Source of the DNA: Pantoea sp. CCBC3-3-1
GTDB lineage: Bacteria; Pseudomonadota; Gammaproteobacteria; Enterobacterales; Enterobacteriaceae
Assembly (NCBI RefSeq): GCF_007981265.1
Contig: NZ_CP034363.1
Span: forward strand, 1,426,001-1,490,000
Direction of reading: 5' to 3'
DNA length: 64,000 bases
Positions 1-10,667 of this stretch are shown piece after piece. The notes under the pieces were generated by a model, which worked only from the letters and a program-made list of their open reading frames with translations, searched no databases and had not been told where the DNA came from. The translations under genes and the position numbers were made by a program. Position 1 is the stretch's first letter; each line of letters starts with the position of its first letter.

Positions 1-456
1 CGTCATCCGCTGGCGATCTCTTCACTGGAAGAGCTGGCTAACGGCGGCTTCCAGCCGGCGATTGGTGAAATTGACGATCTGGATCCGCAAGGCGTTAAGC
101 GTGTGGTGATGTGTTCCGGCAAAGTGTATTACGACCTGCTGGAAAAACGCCGCAAAAACGAGCAGACCGATGTGGCTATCGTGCGTATCGAACAGCTCTA
201 TCCGTTCCCGCATAAGGCGGTACAGGACAAGCTGCAACAATACTCGCACGTGCATGATTTTGTCTGGTGCCAGGAAGAGCCACTCAATCAGGGTGCCTGG
301 TACTGCAGTCAGCATCATTTCCGCGAAGTGTTGCCATTTGGTGCTTCATTACGTTACGCCGGTCGCCCCGCTTCGGCTTCCCCGGCAGTTGGCTATATGT
401 CCGTTCACCAGCAGCAGCAGCAAGATCTGGTAAATGACGCGCTGAACGTTAATTAA
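1..456 (+). CDS. sucA: 2-oxoglutarate dehydrogenase E1 component, C-terminal part
   Basis: Only the last 151 codons are present; the reading frame is open from the first base, so the gene begins outside the window. The product is the thiamine-diphosphate E1 subunit of the 2-oxoglutarate dehydrogenase complex, which decarboxylates 2-oxoglutarate and passes the succinyl group to SucB. The visible part is the transketolase-like C-terminal domain, with segments such as [13 protein letters not shown] and [12 protein letters not shown] that are typical of SucA. sucB starts 14 bases after the stop behind an AAGGA ribosome site, giving the usual sucABCD order. Identification is by family resemblance and by synteny. 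Confidence 0.96.
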   Translation, partial: RHPLAISSLEELANGGFQPAIGEIDDLDPQGVKRVVMCSGKVYYDLLEKRRKNEQTDVAIVRIEQLYPFPHKAVQDKLQQYSHVHDFVWCQEEPLNQGAWYCSQHHFREVLPFGASLRYAGRPASASPAVGYMSVHQQQQQDLVNDALNVN

Positions 457-470
457 TTAAAGGAAAAATA

Positions 471-1700
471 ATGAGTAGCGTAGATATCCTCGTTCCCGAC
501 CTGCCTGAGTCCGTTGCCGATGCCTCCGTGGCAACCTGGCACAAGAAACCGGGCGATACCGTCCAGCGTGACGAAGTACTGGTAGAAATTGAAACGGACA
601 AAGTTGTGCTGGAAGTGCCTGCTTCTGCCGATGGCGTGCTGGAAGCGATTCTGGAAGACGAAGGCGCAACCGTCACTTCTCGTCAGACGCTGGGCCGCCT
701 GAAAGAAGGCAACAGCGGCGGTAAAGAGAGTTCAGCGAAACCGGAGGCGAAAGAGTCTACTCCGGCTCAGCGTCAGAGCGCTTCGTTAGAAGATGAGAGC
801 AATGATGCGCTCAGCCCGGCTATTCGTCGCCTGATTGCGGAACACAATCTTGATCCGGCTGCCATCAAAGGCACCGGCGTTGGTGGCCGTCTGACGCGTG
901 AAGATGTGGAAAAACATCTGGCCAAAGCGCCAGAAGCCAAACCGGCTGAAGCGAAGGCGCCACAGGCTGCCACAGCGGCGCCAGCACCTTCACTGGCGGG
1001 CCGCAGCGAAAAACGCGTACCGATGACTCGTCTGCGTAAGCGTATCGCCGAACGTCTGCTGGAAGCGAAAAACAGCACCGCAATGCTGACAACGTTTAAC
1101 GAAGTCAACATGCAGCCAATCATGAATCTGCGTAAGCAGTATGGTGAAGCGTTTGAGAAGCGCCACGGCATTCGCCTGGGCTTTATGTCCTTCTACCTGA
1201 AAGCCGTGGTTGAAGCGCTGAAGCGTTTCCCGGAAGTGAACGCGTCTATCGACGGCGAAGATGTGGTTTACCACAACTACTTTGATGTCAGTATTGCGGT
1301 TTCCACGCCTCGCGGCCTGGTCACGCCGGTACTGAAAGATATCGATGCGCTGGGCATGGCGGATATCGAGAAGAAAATCAAAGAGCTGGCGATCAAGGGC
1401 CGCGATGGCAAACTGACCGTAGACGAGCTTACCGGCGGTAACTTCACCATTACCAACGGCGGCGTCTTCGGTTCACTGATGTCCACGCCAATCATCAACC
1501 CACCGCAGAGCGCGATCCTTGGCATGCACGCCATTAAAGATCGCCCTATGGCGGTGAATGGTCAGGTTGTGATCCTGCCAATGATGTATCTGGCACTCTC
1601 TTATGACCACCGCCTGATCGACGGAAAAGAATCCGTCAGCTTCCTGGTGGCAATCAAAGAGCTGCTGGAAGATCCTTCACGTCTGCTGCTGGACGTTTAA
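471..1700 (+). CDS. sucB: Dihydrolipoyllysine succinyltransferase (2-oxoglutarate dehydrogenase E2)
   Basis: This is the core E2 subunit of the 2-oxoglutarate dehydrogenase complex, moving the succinyl group from E1 to CoA. At 409 aa it is close to the E. coli protein. Domains in order: a lipoyl domain at about 1-80 with the lipoylated lysine at K44 in the motif ETDKVV, an Ala/Pro/Glu-rich linker, a peripheral subunit-binding domain at about 115-150, a second Ala/Pro linker, and the catalytic acyltransferase domain from about 185. The active-site motif DHRLIDG places the catalytic histidine at about H380. The ATG follows AAGGAAAAATA. It lies between sucA and sucC in one operon. Confidence 0.97.
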   Translation: MSSVDILVPDLPESVADASVATWHKKPGDTVQRDEVLVEIETDKVVLEVPASADGVLEAILEDEGATVTSRQTLGRLKEGNSGGKESSAKPEAKESTPAQRQSASLEDESNDALSPAIRRLIAEHNLDPAAIKGTGVGGRLTREDVEKHLAKAPEAKPAEAKAPQAATAAPAPSLAGRSEKRVPMTRLRKRIAERLLEAKNSTAMLTTFNEVNMQPIMNLRKQYGEAFEKRHGIRLGFMSFYLKAVVEALKRFPEVNASIDGEDVVYHNYFDVSIAVSTPRGLVTPVLKDIDALGMADIEKKIKELAIKGRDGKLTVDELTGGNFTITNGGVFGSLMSTPIINPPQSAILGMHAIKDRPMAVNGQVVILPMMYLALSYDHRLIDGKESVSFLVAIKELLEDPSRLLLDV

Positions 1701-1806
1701 TCCCTGTCGGGTGCGGGCGGTTACCGCACCCAACCCTATGTGTGGCCGACACGCCGGCATTTGCCGGATTCGGCCGAGTCTTTTCCGACCTGGATGGATT
1801 AACAAC

Positions 1807-2973
1807 ATGAACTTACACGAATATCAGGCAAAACAGCTTTTTGCACGGTATGGTTTACCGGCACCTGTCGGCTATGCCTGCACCACTCCACGTGAAGCTG
1901 AAGAAGCCGCCTCAAAAATTGGCGCCGGTCCGTGGGTAGTGAAATGTCAGGTACACGCTGGCGGCCGCGGCAAAGCGGGCGGCGTGAAGGTAGTAAAAAG
2001 CAAGGAAGAGATTCGTGCTTTTGCTGAACACTGGCTGGGCAAGCGCCTGACCACCTATCAGACTGATGCCAACGGCCAGCCGGTTAACCAGATTCTGGTA
2101 GAAGCGGCAACCGATATCGATCAGGAACTTTATCTGGGCGCGGTTGTAGATCGCGGCACCCGTCGTGTGGTGTTCATGGCGTCTACTGAAGGCGGCGTGG
2201 AAATTGAAAAAGTGGCAGAAGAAACGCCGCACCTGATCCATAAAATGGCGCTGGATCCGTTAACCGGTCCACAGCCTTATCAGGGCCGTGAGCTGGCGTT
2301 CAAACTGGGCCTGACCGGTAAGCAGGTTGGTCAGTTCACCAAAATCTTTATGGGTCTGGCGAACCTGTTCCTGGAGCGCGATCTGGCGCTGGTGGAAATC
2401 AACCCGCTGGTTATCACTAAGCAGGGCGATCTGATCTGCCTGGACGGTAAACTGGGTGCCGATGGCAATGCCCTGTTCCGTCAGCCAGAACTGCGTGAAA
2501 TGCGCGATCCAAGCCAGGAAGACTCCCGTGAGGCTCACGCTGCACAGTGGGAACTGAACTATGTGGCGCTGGAAGGCAACATCGGCTGTATGGTTAACGG
2601 CGCGGGCCTGGCAATGGGCACCATGGACATCGTTAAGCTGAGTGGTGGCCAGCCAGCGAACTTCCTCGACGTTGGCGGCGGCGCGACCAAAGAGCGCGTG
2701 ACCGAAGCCTTTAAAATCATCCTGTCTGACGACGCGGTGAAAGCGGTCTTTGTTAACATCTTCGGCGGCATCGTGCGCTGTGACCTGATTGCTGATGGGA
2801 TCATCGGCGCGGTGGCAGAAGTGGGTGTTAACGTACCGGTCGTGGTACGTCTGGAAGGAAACAATGCCGAGCTGGGCGCGTCAAAACTGGCGGACAGCGG
2901 TTTGAATATTATTGCAGCAACCAGCCTGAGTGACGCGGCACAGCGCGTTGTTGCCGCAGCGGAGGGGAAATAA
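1807..2973 (+). CDS. sucC: Succinate-CoA ligase (ADP-forming) beta subunit
   Basis: Beta subunit of succinyl-CoA synthetase, which makes ATP (or GTP) and succinate from succinyl-CoA. It has 388 aa, as in E. coli, with an N-terminal ATP-grasp fold (starting [16 protein letters not shown]) and a C-terminal ligase domain ending in the [12 protein letters not shown] segment. The frame stays open 96 bases upstream, but the family start is the ATG at 1807, preceded by a GGA-containing site. The 106-base gap after sucB has no clear terminator. The stop overlaps the sucD start by one base (TAATG), which suggests translational coupling of the two subunits. Confidence 0.97.
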   Translation: MNLHEYQAKQLFARYGLPAPVGYACTTPREAEEAASKIGAGPWVVKCQVHAGGRGKAGGVKVVKSKEEIRAFAEHWLGKRLTTYQTDANGQPVNQILVEAATDIDQELYLGAVVDRGTRRVVFMASTEGGVEIEKVAEETPHLIHKMALDPLTGPQPYQGRELAFKLGLTGKQVGQFTKIFMGLANLFLERDLALVEINPLVITKQGDLICLDGKLGADGNALFRQPELREMRDPSQEDSREAHAAQWELNYVALEGNIGCMVNGAGLAMGTMDIVKLSGGQPANFLDVGGGATKERVTEAFKIILSDDAVKAVFVNIFGGIVRCDLIADGIIGAVAEVGVNVPVVVRLEGNNAELGASKLADSGLNIIAATSLSDAAQRVVAAAEGK

Positions 2974-3845
2974 TGTCCATTTTAATCGATAAAAACACCA
3001 AGGTAATCTGCCAGGGCTTTACCGGCGGGCAGGGGACTTTCCACTCCGAACAGGCGCTGGCGTATGGTACGCAGCTGGTAGGCGGCGTAACGCCGGGTAA
3101 AGGCGGCACCGAACATCTTGGCCTGCCGGTATTCAACACCGTGCGTGAAGCCGTTGAAGCCACGGGCGCAACAGCATCCGTGATTTACGTTCCGGCACCG
3201 TTCTGCAAAGACGGTATCCTGGAAGCGATTGAAGCGGGTATCAAGCTGATCATCACCATTACGGAAGGTATCCCTACGCTGGATATGCTGACCGTAAAAG
3301 TGAAGCTGGATGAAGCCGGTGTACGGATGATTGGTCCAAACTGCCCGGGCGTGATTACCCCAGGCGAATGCAAAATCGGCATCATGCCGGGCCACATTCA
3401 TAAACCAGGCCGTATCGGCATCGTTTCCCGTTCCGGCACGCTGACCTATGAAGCCGTGAAGCAGACAACTGACATCGGTTACGGTCAGTCTACCTGCGTC
3501 GGTATCGGCGGCGACCCCATCCCTGGCTCAAACTTTATCGATATCCTGAAACTGTTCCAGGACGATCCACAGACCGAAGCGATTGTGATGATCGGTGAAA
3601 TTGGCGGTAGCGCAGAAGAAGAAGCCGCGGCCTTCATTAAAGAGCACGTCACCAAACCTGTTGTGGGCTATATCGCGGGTGTTACCGCGCCGAAAGGCAA
3701 GCGTATGGGTCATGCAGGCGCGATCATCGCGGGCGGTAAAGGCACGGCAGACGAGAAGTTTGCTGCGCTGGAAGCTGCGGGTGTGAAAACGGTGCGCAGC
3801 CTTGCCGATATTGGCGATGCAGTGAAAGCCGTACTGCCTGCTTAA
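2973..3845 (+). CDS. sucD: Succinate-CoA ligase alpha subunit
   Basis: Alpha subunit of succinyl-CoA synthetase; it binds CoA and carries the phosphohistidine intermediate. It has 290 aa with an N-terminal Rossmann-type CoA-binding domain and a C-terminal ligase domain. The phosphorylated histidine is expected at H247 in the motif MGHAGAI, which is present. It is the last gene of the sucABCD operon: the start overlaps the sucC stop, and a strong hairpin with a T tract follows 22 bases after the stop. Confidence 0.97.
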   Translation: MSILIDKNTKVICQGFTGGQGTFHSEQALAYGTQLVGGVTPGKGGTEHLGLPVFNTVREAVEATGATASVIYVPAPFCKDGILEAIEAGIKLIITITEGIPTLDMLTVKVKLDEAGVRMIGPNCPGVITPGECKIGIMPGHIHKPGRIGIVSRSGTLTYEAVKQTTDIGYGQSTCVGIGGDPIPGSNFIDILKLFQDDPQTEAIVMIGEIGGSAEEEAAAFIKEHVTKPVVGYIAGVTAPKGKRMGHAGAIIAGGKGTADEKFAALEAAGVKTVRSLADIGDAVKAVLPA

Positions 3846-3867
3846 CGACGAGTAAGCGCTGAAACTG

Positions 3868-3892
3868 GCCACCTTCGGGTGGCTTTTTTTTT
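3868..3892 (+). terminator. Intrinsic terminator after sucD
   Basis: The stem GCCACC/GGTGGC closes a TTCG tetraloop and runs into nine T residues. It ends the suc operon. Confidence 0.93.
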
Positions 3893-4417
3893 GCTGTTAA
3901 TAGGGGTTTCAGCGCACGACTCTCGGGCCATTAATAAACAATGCAGATTAAAAAAATTAACTATTATGCCAGTATGAACAGGCGTTAAATAAACGATATT
4001 GTTATGAATAATTAAAGAACAAACTTAATTTAAAAAACAAATGTGCAACAATCAAGAAAATTACGCGCCTTTCATTTCATACGAACTTAATTAAGATCAA
4101 AAAAACAGGATTTATATCAATTGCGGGATCTGGATAAAAAAACTGTTTTCATATTAAATTGCCCTGCATCAAAACAGTGAATTTGTTTAATAATAAAAAT
4201 TAATGTTTTTGTCGTTTTCCGGCTGTCGGAACTGTTTGACAAAAGCATGGCGCGCGCTCGCGCTAAAAAATAATTATGAACAACGTATTCCTGGGGAACG
4301 TCCTGACGGCGCCTGGCCTGCAATCAGGCTTCAATGCCTTTTTGAACCCTTTACCTTTTGGGCTGCAATGCTGGATTGCACAGCCTGTCTGCGCCAATTT
4401 ATGAGCAAGGAGTTAAA
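3893..4417 (+). promoter_or_regulatory. AT-rich upstream region of cydAB
   Basis: About 525 bases without a credible gene. The first 350 bases are clearly AT-rich and contain many TTAAT/TTAA-type segments (for example around 3945-4020 and 4085-4120), as expected for a promoter controlled by ArcA and H-NS. In E. coli the cyd promoter region is long and controlled by ArcA, FNR and H-NS, so a regulatory role is likely, but I could not fix a -35/-10 pair. The E. coli genes mngRAB, which lie between sucD and cydA, are absent. Confidence 0.5.
4107..4120 (+). promoter_or_regulatory. Candidate FNR site upstream of cydA
   Basis: The 14-base segment AGGATTTATATCAA matches 8 of the 10 defined positions of the FNR consensus (TTGAT, four bases, ATCAA), with one perfect half-site. 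FNR represses cydAB in E. coli under full anaerobiosis. The site is about 300 bases from the start codon and is unproven. Confidence 0.3.
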
Positions 4418-5986
4418 ATGTTAGATATTGTTGAACTGTCGCGCTTACAGTTTGCTTTAACTGCAATGTATCATTTCCTGTTTGTCCCGTTAACGCTGGG
4501 GATGGCGTTTCTGCTGGCCATAATGGAAACGGTTTATGTGCTTTCAGGCAAACAAATTTATAAGGATATGACCAAGTTTTGGGGCAAGTTATTTGGCATT
4601 AACTTTGCGCTTGGCGTGGCAACCGGGCTGACAATGGAGTTTCAGTTCGGTACCAACTGGTCTTATTATTCCCATTACGTCGGCGATATTTTTGGTGCTC
4701 CGCTGGCTATTGAAGGCCTGATGGCCTTTTTTCTTGAATCAACCTTCGTCGGCCTGTTCTTTTTCGGCTGGGAGCGTCTGAGTAAGCGTCAGCATCTGGC
4801 CGTCACCTGGCTGGTGGCGCTGGGCTCGAATTTATCCGCGCTGTGGATTTTGGTTGCGAATGGCTGGATGCAAAATCCGGTCGCGTCAGAATTCAATTTC
4901 GAAACCATGCGTATGGAGATGGTCAGTTTTGCCGGGCTGGTGCTGAATCCGGTTGCACAGGTCAAATTCGTGCATACCGTCGCGGCAGGCTATACCACCG
5001 GCGCAATGTTTGTACTGGGCATCAGCGCTTATTATCTGCTGCGCGGTCGCGATGTCGCTTTTGCAAAGCGTTCTTTTGCAATCGCCGCCAGTTTTGGCAT
5101 GGCAGCGATCCTCTCGGTTATCGTGCTGGGCGATGAGTCCGGCTATGAAATGGGCGACGTACAAAAAACCAAGCTGGCGGCCATTGAAGCGGAGTGGGAA
5201 ACGCAACCGGCGCCTGCGGCCTTCACGCTATTCGGCCTCCCGGATCAGGACGCGCAGCAAAACCACTATGCAATCCAAATCCCCTGGGCGCTGGGACTGA
5301 TCGCGACGCGCTCTGTTGATCAACAAGTTACCGGGTTGCGGGATCTGCTGGATCAGCATGAGATCCGTATTCGTAACGGCATGCAGGCTTATCATTTGCT
5401 TGAGCAATTACGGGCAGGCAACAGCGATCCGGCTGTAAAAAATGCTTTTGACGAAGTGAAGAAAGATCTCGGTTATGGTCTTTTACTCAAGCGCTATACG
5501 GAAAATGTGACGGATGCCAGCGAAGCGCAAATCCGTCAGGCGACCAAAGATTCTATCCCCCGCGTCGCGCCGCTCTATTTCTCTTTCCGCATTATGGTCG
5601 CCTGCGGCGTTCTGATGCTGTTGATTATCGGCTGCGCTTTCTGGAGCGTGGTCCGTAACCGTATTGGAAAAAGCAGGCTGCTGTTGAAATGCGCGCTGTT
5701 TGGCATTCCGCTGCCGTGGATCGCTGTCGAAACGGGCTGGTTCGTTGCGGAATATGGTCGCCAGCCATGGGCGATTGGTGAAGTGCTGCCAACCGGCGTG
5801 GCAAATTCCTCCCTGACTACCGGCGATCTTCTATTTTCAATGATCCTGATTGCCGGCCTGTACACGCTTTTTCTGATTGCGGAAATGTACCTGATGATCA
5901 AATTTGCTCGCCTTGGCCCCAGCAGTTTGAAAACGGGCCGCTATCACTATGAACAATCGACGATTGCTGCTCCCCAGAAACGTTAG
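4418..5986 (+). CDS. cydA: Cytochrome bd-I ubiquinol oxidase subunit I
   Basis: Large haem-bearing subunit of the inner-membrane cytochrome bd oxidase, which oxidises ubiquinol and reduces oxygen to water under low aeration. It has 522 aa, the E. coli length. H19, an axial ligand of a b haem in E. coli, is conserved in TAMYHFLF; the VKFVHTV histidine and the FRIMVACG methionine fit the b558 ligands. A quinol-binding Q-loop and the YGRQPW motif are present. The frame opens earlier, but the ATG at 4418, behind AAGGAG, matches the family start. cydB and cydX follow directly. Confidence 0.97.
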   Translation: MLDIVELSRLQFALTAMYHFLFVPLTLGMAFLLAIMETVYVLSGKQIYKDMTKFWGKLFGINFALGVATGLTMEFQFGTNWSYYSHYVGDIFGAPLAIEGLMAFFLESTFVGLFFFGWERLSKRQHLAVTWLVALGSNLSALWILVANGWMQNPVASEFNFETMRMEMVSFAGLVLNPVAQVKFVHTVAAGYTTGAMFVLGISAYYLLRGRDVAFAKRSFAIAASFGMAAILSVIVLGDESGYEMGDVQKTKLAAIEAEWETQPAPAAFTLFGLPDQDAQQNHYAIQIPWALGLIATRSVDQQVTGLRDLLDQHEIRIRNGMQAYHLLEQLRAGNSDPAVKNAFDEVKKDLGYGLLLKRYTENVTDASEAQIRQATKDSIPRVAPLYFSFRIMVACGVLMLLIIGCAFWSVVRNRIGKSRLLLKCALFGIPLPWIAVETGWFVAEYGRQPWAIGEVLPTGVANSSLTTGDLLFSMILIAGLYTLFLIAEMYLMIKFARLGPSSLKTGRYHYEQSTIAAPQKR

Positions 5987-6001
5987 AACAGGAGAGAAAA
6001 A

Positions 6002-7141
6002 ATGATAACTTATGAACTGTTGCGTTTCGTCTGGTGGGCGCTGATCGGCGTATTGCTGATTGGCTTCGCCATCGCGGACGGCTTTGATATGGGCGTGGGT
6101 ATGCTTGGCCGTCTTCTGGGGCGAACGGATACCGAACGCCGCATTATGATTAACAGCATTGCGCCACACTGGGACGGCAATCAGGTTTGGCTAATCACCG
6201 CAGGCGGCGCGTTATTCGCTGCCTGGCCAATGGTCTATGCCGCAGCCTTCTCAGGCTTTTATGTCGCGATGATCCTGGTGCTGGCCTCACTCTTCTTCCG
6301 TCCGCTGGGTTTTGACTATCGTTCAAAAATCGAAAATCCACGCTGGCGCGGCATGTGGGACTGGGCAATTTTTATCGGCAGCTTTGTGCCGCCGCTGGTG
6401 ATCGGCGTGGCCTTTGGCAACCTGCTGCAAGGCGTACCTTTTCATGCGGATGAATATCTGCGTCTGTTCTATACCGGTAATTTCTTCCAGCTGCTGAATC
6501 CGTTTGCGCTGCTGGCAGGCATTGTTAGCGTCACCATGATCCTGACCCAGGGCGCGACATATTTACAAATGCGTACGGTGGGTGAACTGCACCTCCGTTC
6601 CCGTATTGCCGCGCAGATCTCAGCTTGCGTGATGCTGGTCTGTTTTGTAGTGGCTGGTCTCTGGGTAATGCGTGGAATTGAAGGCTATGTGGTGACCTCG
6701 GTACTGGATCATAACGCCGCGTCCAACCCCCTGACGAAAACCGTCAGTCGTGAGGCGGGAGCCTGGCTGGTGAACTTCAACGCGATGCCTGTGCTGTGGA
6801 GCATTCCGCTGCTGGGGGTTGTGTTACCGCTACTGACCCTCCTCTGTTCACGATTAAAAAAAGGGGGCTGGGCGTTTGTGTTTTCCTCACTGACGCTGGC
6901 CTGCGTGATCCTCACTGCGGGCGTAGCAATGTTTCCGTTTATTATGCCTTCCAGCACGGTGCCTGATGTTAGCCTGACAATGTGGGATGCGACCTCCAGC
7001 CTGTTGACGCTAAAAATCATGACCGTAGCCGCCATTATTTTCGTGCCGATCATCCTGGCTTATACAACCTGGTGTTACTACAAAATGGCGGGTCGACTGA
7101 CCAAAGCGCAGATTGAAGACAACACCCATTCTCTCTATTAA
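6002..7141 (+). CDS. cydB: Cytochrome bd-I ubiquinol oxidase subunit II
   Basis: Second membrane subunit of the bd oxidase, 379 aa as in E. coli, with multiple hydrophobic helices and no haem of its own. The typical N-terminus (MITYELLRFVWWALIGVLL) and the segment IADGFDMGVGML are present. The start lies 15 bases after the cydA stop behind AGGAGAG. It acts with CydA and the small subunit CydX encoded directly downstream. Confidence 0.97.
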   Translation: MITYELLRFVWWALIGVLLIGFAIADGFDMGVGMLGRLLGRTDTERRIMINSIAPHWDGNQVWLITAGGALFAAWPMVYAAAFSGFYVAMILVLASLFFRPLGFDYRSKIENPRWRGMWDWAIFIGSFVPPLVIGVAFGNLLQGVPFHADEYLRLFYTGNFFQLLNPFALLAGIVSVTMILTQGATYLQMRTVGELHLRSRIAAQISACVMLVCFVVAGLWVMRGIEGYVVTSVLDHNAASNPLTKTVSREAGAWLVNFNAMPVLWSIPLLGVVLPLLTLLCSRLKKGGWAFVFSSLTLACVILTAGVAMFPFIMPSSTVPDVSLTMWDATSSLLTLKIMTVAAIIFVPIILAYTTWCYYKMAGRLTKAQIEDNTHSLY

Positions 7142-7156
7142 TTGAGGAGCTGAACT

Positions 7157-7267
7157 ATGTGGTATTTCGCCTGGATCCTTGGCACGCTACTGGCCTGTGC
7201 ATTTGGCATCATTACCGCGCTGGCGATTGAACATATTGAAGACAGTGCCGCGCAGGAAAAACCGTAG
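7157..7267 (+). CDS. cydX: Cytochrome bd oxidase small subunit CydX (36 aa)
   Basis: A 36-residue single-pass membrane protein beginning MWYFAWILGTLLACAFG and continuing with a second hydrophobic stretch up to about residue 24. CydX (37 aa in E. coli) is a structural subunit that stabilises the haems of the CydAB oxidase. Start: ATG 15 bases after the cydB stop, behind GAGGAG. The sequence, length and place in the operon make the call secure despite the small size. A terminator follows 28 bases later, and no ybgE gene is found after it. Confidence 0.95.
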   Translation: MWYFAWILGTLLACAFGIITALAIEHIEDSAAQEKP

Positions 7268-7295
7268 CCATCAAGGCATCGGTCAGTTTTGAAAC

Positions 7296-7320
7296 AGAGC
7301 CCGTCATGGGCTCTTTTTTT
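7296..7320 (+). terminator. Intrinsic terminator after cydX
   Basis: The stem AGAGCCC/GGGCTCT has a five-base loop and is followed by a run of T. It closes cydABX and separates it from ybgC-tol. Confidence 0.92.
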
Positions 7321-7588
7321 ATCGCCGTGCCACTGCGGGTAGTAAAAGTCACCTCTTTTTCAATCCCGACAGGGCAGGGGGACAAACTGCCCGATTTTTA
7401 ACCGTGACCTCCCGCCATTCAATGCTGCTTTGCTCGCCGCTTGTGTCAGGATTTGTTTAAGATTTCTCCCGAAAACAGCTAAGTTGTTTCCAAAGGATAA
7501 TTATTTTATTTACCCTCTGGCAATCCATTCCAAAGGCGTATGCTCTTGCGTATAGTAGCAACGTTTAAAAGCCATACCGGGATGTAGA
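7321..7588 (+). promoter_or_regulatory. Upstream region of the ybgC-tol-pal operon
   Basis: No gene is seen here; in E. coli ybgE would lie between cydX and ybgC. A possible promoter for ybgC is the TATAGT hexamer at 7551-7556 with a weak -35 (TTCCAA) at 7528-7533, spacer 17. No operator was recognised. Confidence 0.35.
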
Positions 7589-8676
<1,088 letters not shown>

Positions 8677-8690
8677 GAGCGGAGAGTATT

Positions 8691-9122
8691 ATGGCCAGAA
8701 CGCGTGGTCGCGGCGGTCGCCGCGACATGAAGTCCGAGATCAACATTGTTCCTCTGCTTGATGTTCTGCTGGTTCTGCTGCTGATCTTCATGGCAACGGC
8801 GCCAATCATTACGCAAAGCGTGGAAGTCGATCTGCCGGACGCAACGGATTCTAAAACTGTCTCCAGTGATGATAATCCACCCGTCATTGTCGAAGTGGCG
8901 GGCGTGGGGCAGTACAGCCTGGTAGTCGATCACGATCGGATGGAGCAGCTGCCGCCTGAGCAGGTTATGGCCGAGGCGCAGCGCCGTATCGAAGCCAATC
9001 CGAAGACGGTTTTCCTGATCGGCGGCGCGAAGGACGTGCCTTATGATGAGATCATTAAGGCGCTGAACTTGCTGCATCAGGCAGGCGTTAAGTCTGTTGG
9101 ACTGATGACGCAGCCGATTTAA
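8691..9122 (+). CDS. tolR: Tol-Pal system protein TolR
   Basis: ExbD-like partner of TolQ, 143 aa. A single transmembrane helix at about residues 20-40 (VPLLDVLLVLLLIFMATAPI) carries the aspartate that E. coli TolR uses for proton passage. A periplasmic domain follows. It lies 14 bases after tolQ behind GGAG. Confidence 0.96.
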   Translation: MARTRGRGGRRDMKSEINIVPLLDVLLVLLLIFMATAPIITQSVEVDLPDATDSKTVSSDDNPPVIVEVAGVGQYSLVVDHDRMEQLPPEQVMAEAQRRIEANPKTVFLIGGAKDVPYDEIIKALNLLHQAGVKSVGLMTQPI

Positions 9123-9151
9123 TTTATTCGAACCGTTTTTGGGAATCGAGA

Positions 9152-10546
9152 GTGTCGAAGGCAACCGAGCAAAACGATAAGTTAAAACGCGCCATTATCA
9201 TTTCAGTGATATTGCATATCTTCTTGATTGCACTCCTGATCTGGAGCTCGTTTAACGAACACATCGACGCCAGCAGTGGCGGCGGTGGCGGTAGCGATAT
9301 AGATGCTGTGATGGTCGATTCTGGTGCGATAGTTGAGCAGTATAATCGCCAGCAGAATCAGCAAAGCGACAGTAAGCGTGCGGAACAGCAGCGCCAGAAA
9401 GCCGCTCAGCAGCAGGCGGAAGAGTTGCAGCAGAAGCAGGCCGCCGATCAACAGCGTCTGAAAGCGCTGGAAAAAGAACGCCTTCAGGCTCAGCAGGAAG
9501 CAAAAGAAGCGGCCCAACAGGCTGCCGAACAGAAAAAAGCGCAGGAGACCGCGAAGCAGGCTCAGGCCGAGCAGAAGCAGGCCGAAGCCGCTGCGGCGCA
9601 AGCTAAAGCAGAGGCAAAAGCGCAGGCGGATGCGCAGGCTAAAGCCGCAGAAGCCAAAGCGCAGGCGGCTGCCCAGGCGAAATCCGCTGCCGCCGCGAAA
9701 GCGCAGGCTGATGCAAAAGCACAGGCTGATGCGCAGGCGAAAGCCGCCGCTGATGCACAGAAAAAAGCAGACGCTGAAGCGAAAAAAGCCGCCGCCGATG
9801 CCAAAAAACAGGCGGAAGCCGAAGCGAAACAGGCCGCTGCCGAAGCCGCTAAAGTGAAAGCCGCGCAGGAGGCGAAAGCCCAGGCCGCTGCGGATGCCAA
9901 AGCGCAGGCGCAGGAAGCGAAAGAGAAAGCGGCGCAGGCTGCGAAAGAAAAAGCCGAAGCCGCGAAAGAAAAAGCCGCTGAGGCAGCAAAAGAGAAGGCT
10001 GCTGAAGCTGCGAAGGAAAAAGCCGAAGCCGCTGAAAAAGCCAAAGCAGACGCTGCGGCGAAGGCCAAAGCCGATGCAGCTGCGAAAGCCAAAGCGGACG
10101 CTGCCGCAAAAGCCAAAGCGGCGGCAGATGCGAAGAAAAAAGCGGCAGCTGAGGCCGCGAAAGATAGCAGTGACGTTGACGATTTACTGGGCGGGCTGAC
10201 TTCCGGCAAAAATGCGCCGAAAGAAGGCAAGTCCGGCGGCGCGGCGGGTCAGGGCAACCAGAAGAAGGCCGGGGCTTCAGGCGCGGCAATTGACAGCTAT
10301 ATTGGACAGGTGAAAGGGGCGATTGAGAGTAAGTTCTATGACTCCGATACCTTCAAAGGCAGAACCTGTGATGTGCGTATCAAACTGGCACCGGATGGCT
10401 TACTGATTTCTGCCACGCCGGCAGGGGGCGATTCTGCTTTATGTCAGGCTGCGATTAACGCCGCCCGCATGGCAAGAATTCCTAAGCCGCCAAGTGCTGA
10501 GGTTTATCAGGCGACTAAAGATGCGGTGCTCGAATTCAAACCATAA
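9152..10546 (+). CDS. tolA: Cell-envelope integrity protein TolA
   Basis: TolA spans the periplasm and links the TolQR motor to TolB-Pal in the outer membrane; in E. coli it is also the entry point for group A colicins and filamentous phage. Domain I is an inner-membrane helix at about 14-35 with S18 and H22 of the motor-contact motif. Domain II, at about 50-345, is a long Ala/Lys/Glu/Gln helix with near-repeats of KAKADAAA. Domain III, at about 375-464, is globular (SYIGQVKGAIESKFYDS; paired cysteines in TCDV and ALCQ). The start is GTG, as in E. coli. At 464 aa it is about 43 longer than E. coli TolA, and the excess is in domain II. Confidence 0.95.
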   Translation: MSKATEQNDKLKRAIIISVILHIFLIALLIWSSFNEHIDASSGGGGGSDIDAVMVDSGAIVEQYNRQQNQQSDSKRAEQQRQKAAQQQAEELQQKQAADQQRLKALEKERLQAQQEAKEAAQQAAEQKKAQETAKQAQAEQKQAEAAAAQAKAEAKAQADAQAKAAEAKAQAAAQAKSAAAAKAQADAKAQADAQAKAAADAQKKADAEAKKAAADAKKQAEAEAKQAAAEAAKVKAAQEAKAQAAADAKAQAQEAKEKAAQAAKEKAEAAKEKAAEAAKEKAAEAAKEKAEAAEKAKADAAAKAKADAAAKAKADAAAKAKAAADAKKKAAAEAAKDSSDVDDLLGGLTSGKNAPKEGKSGGAAGQGNQKKAGASGAAIDSYIGQVKGAIESKFYDSDTFKGRTCDVRIKLAPDGLLISATPAGGDSALCQAAINAARMARIPKPPSAEVYQATKDAVLEFKP

Positions 10547-10561
10547 GAATTCGGTAACTTG

Positions 10562-10590
10562 CGGCATGTTGAACTAAGGTCAACATGCCG
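10562..10590 (+). other. Perfect hairpin between tolA and tolB
   Basis: An 11-base stem CGGCATGTTGA/TCAACATGCCG has a 7-base loop and no T tract. It could stabilise the 3' end of the upstream message or attenuate transcription before tolB; the function is unknown. Confidence 0.6.
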
Positions 10591-10667
10591 TACTCTATAG
10601 ATGCACTATTGGTTCGTTGAAACACTGCTAGTTATCGTGGACGTTGCGTTCAGATAAGGGAGAAAAG

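Noticed and set aside
9562..10230. Long open frame antisense to tolA (222 codons, Ala/Ser/Phe-rich)
   Set aside because: It is the mirror of the Ala/Lys repeat in tolA; low complexity and no ribosome site.
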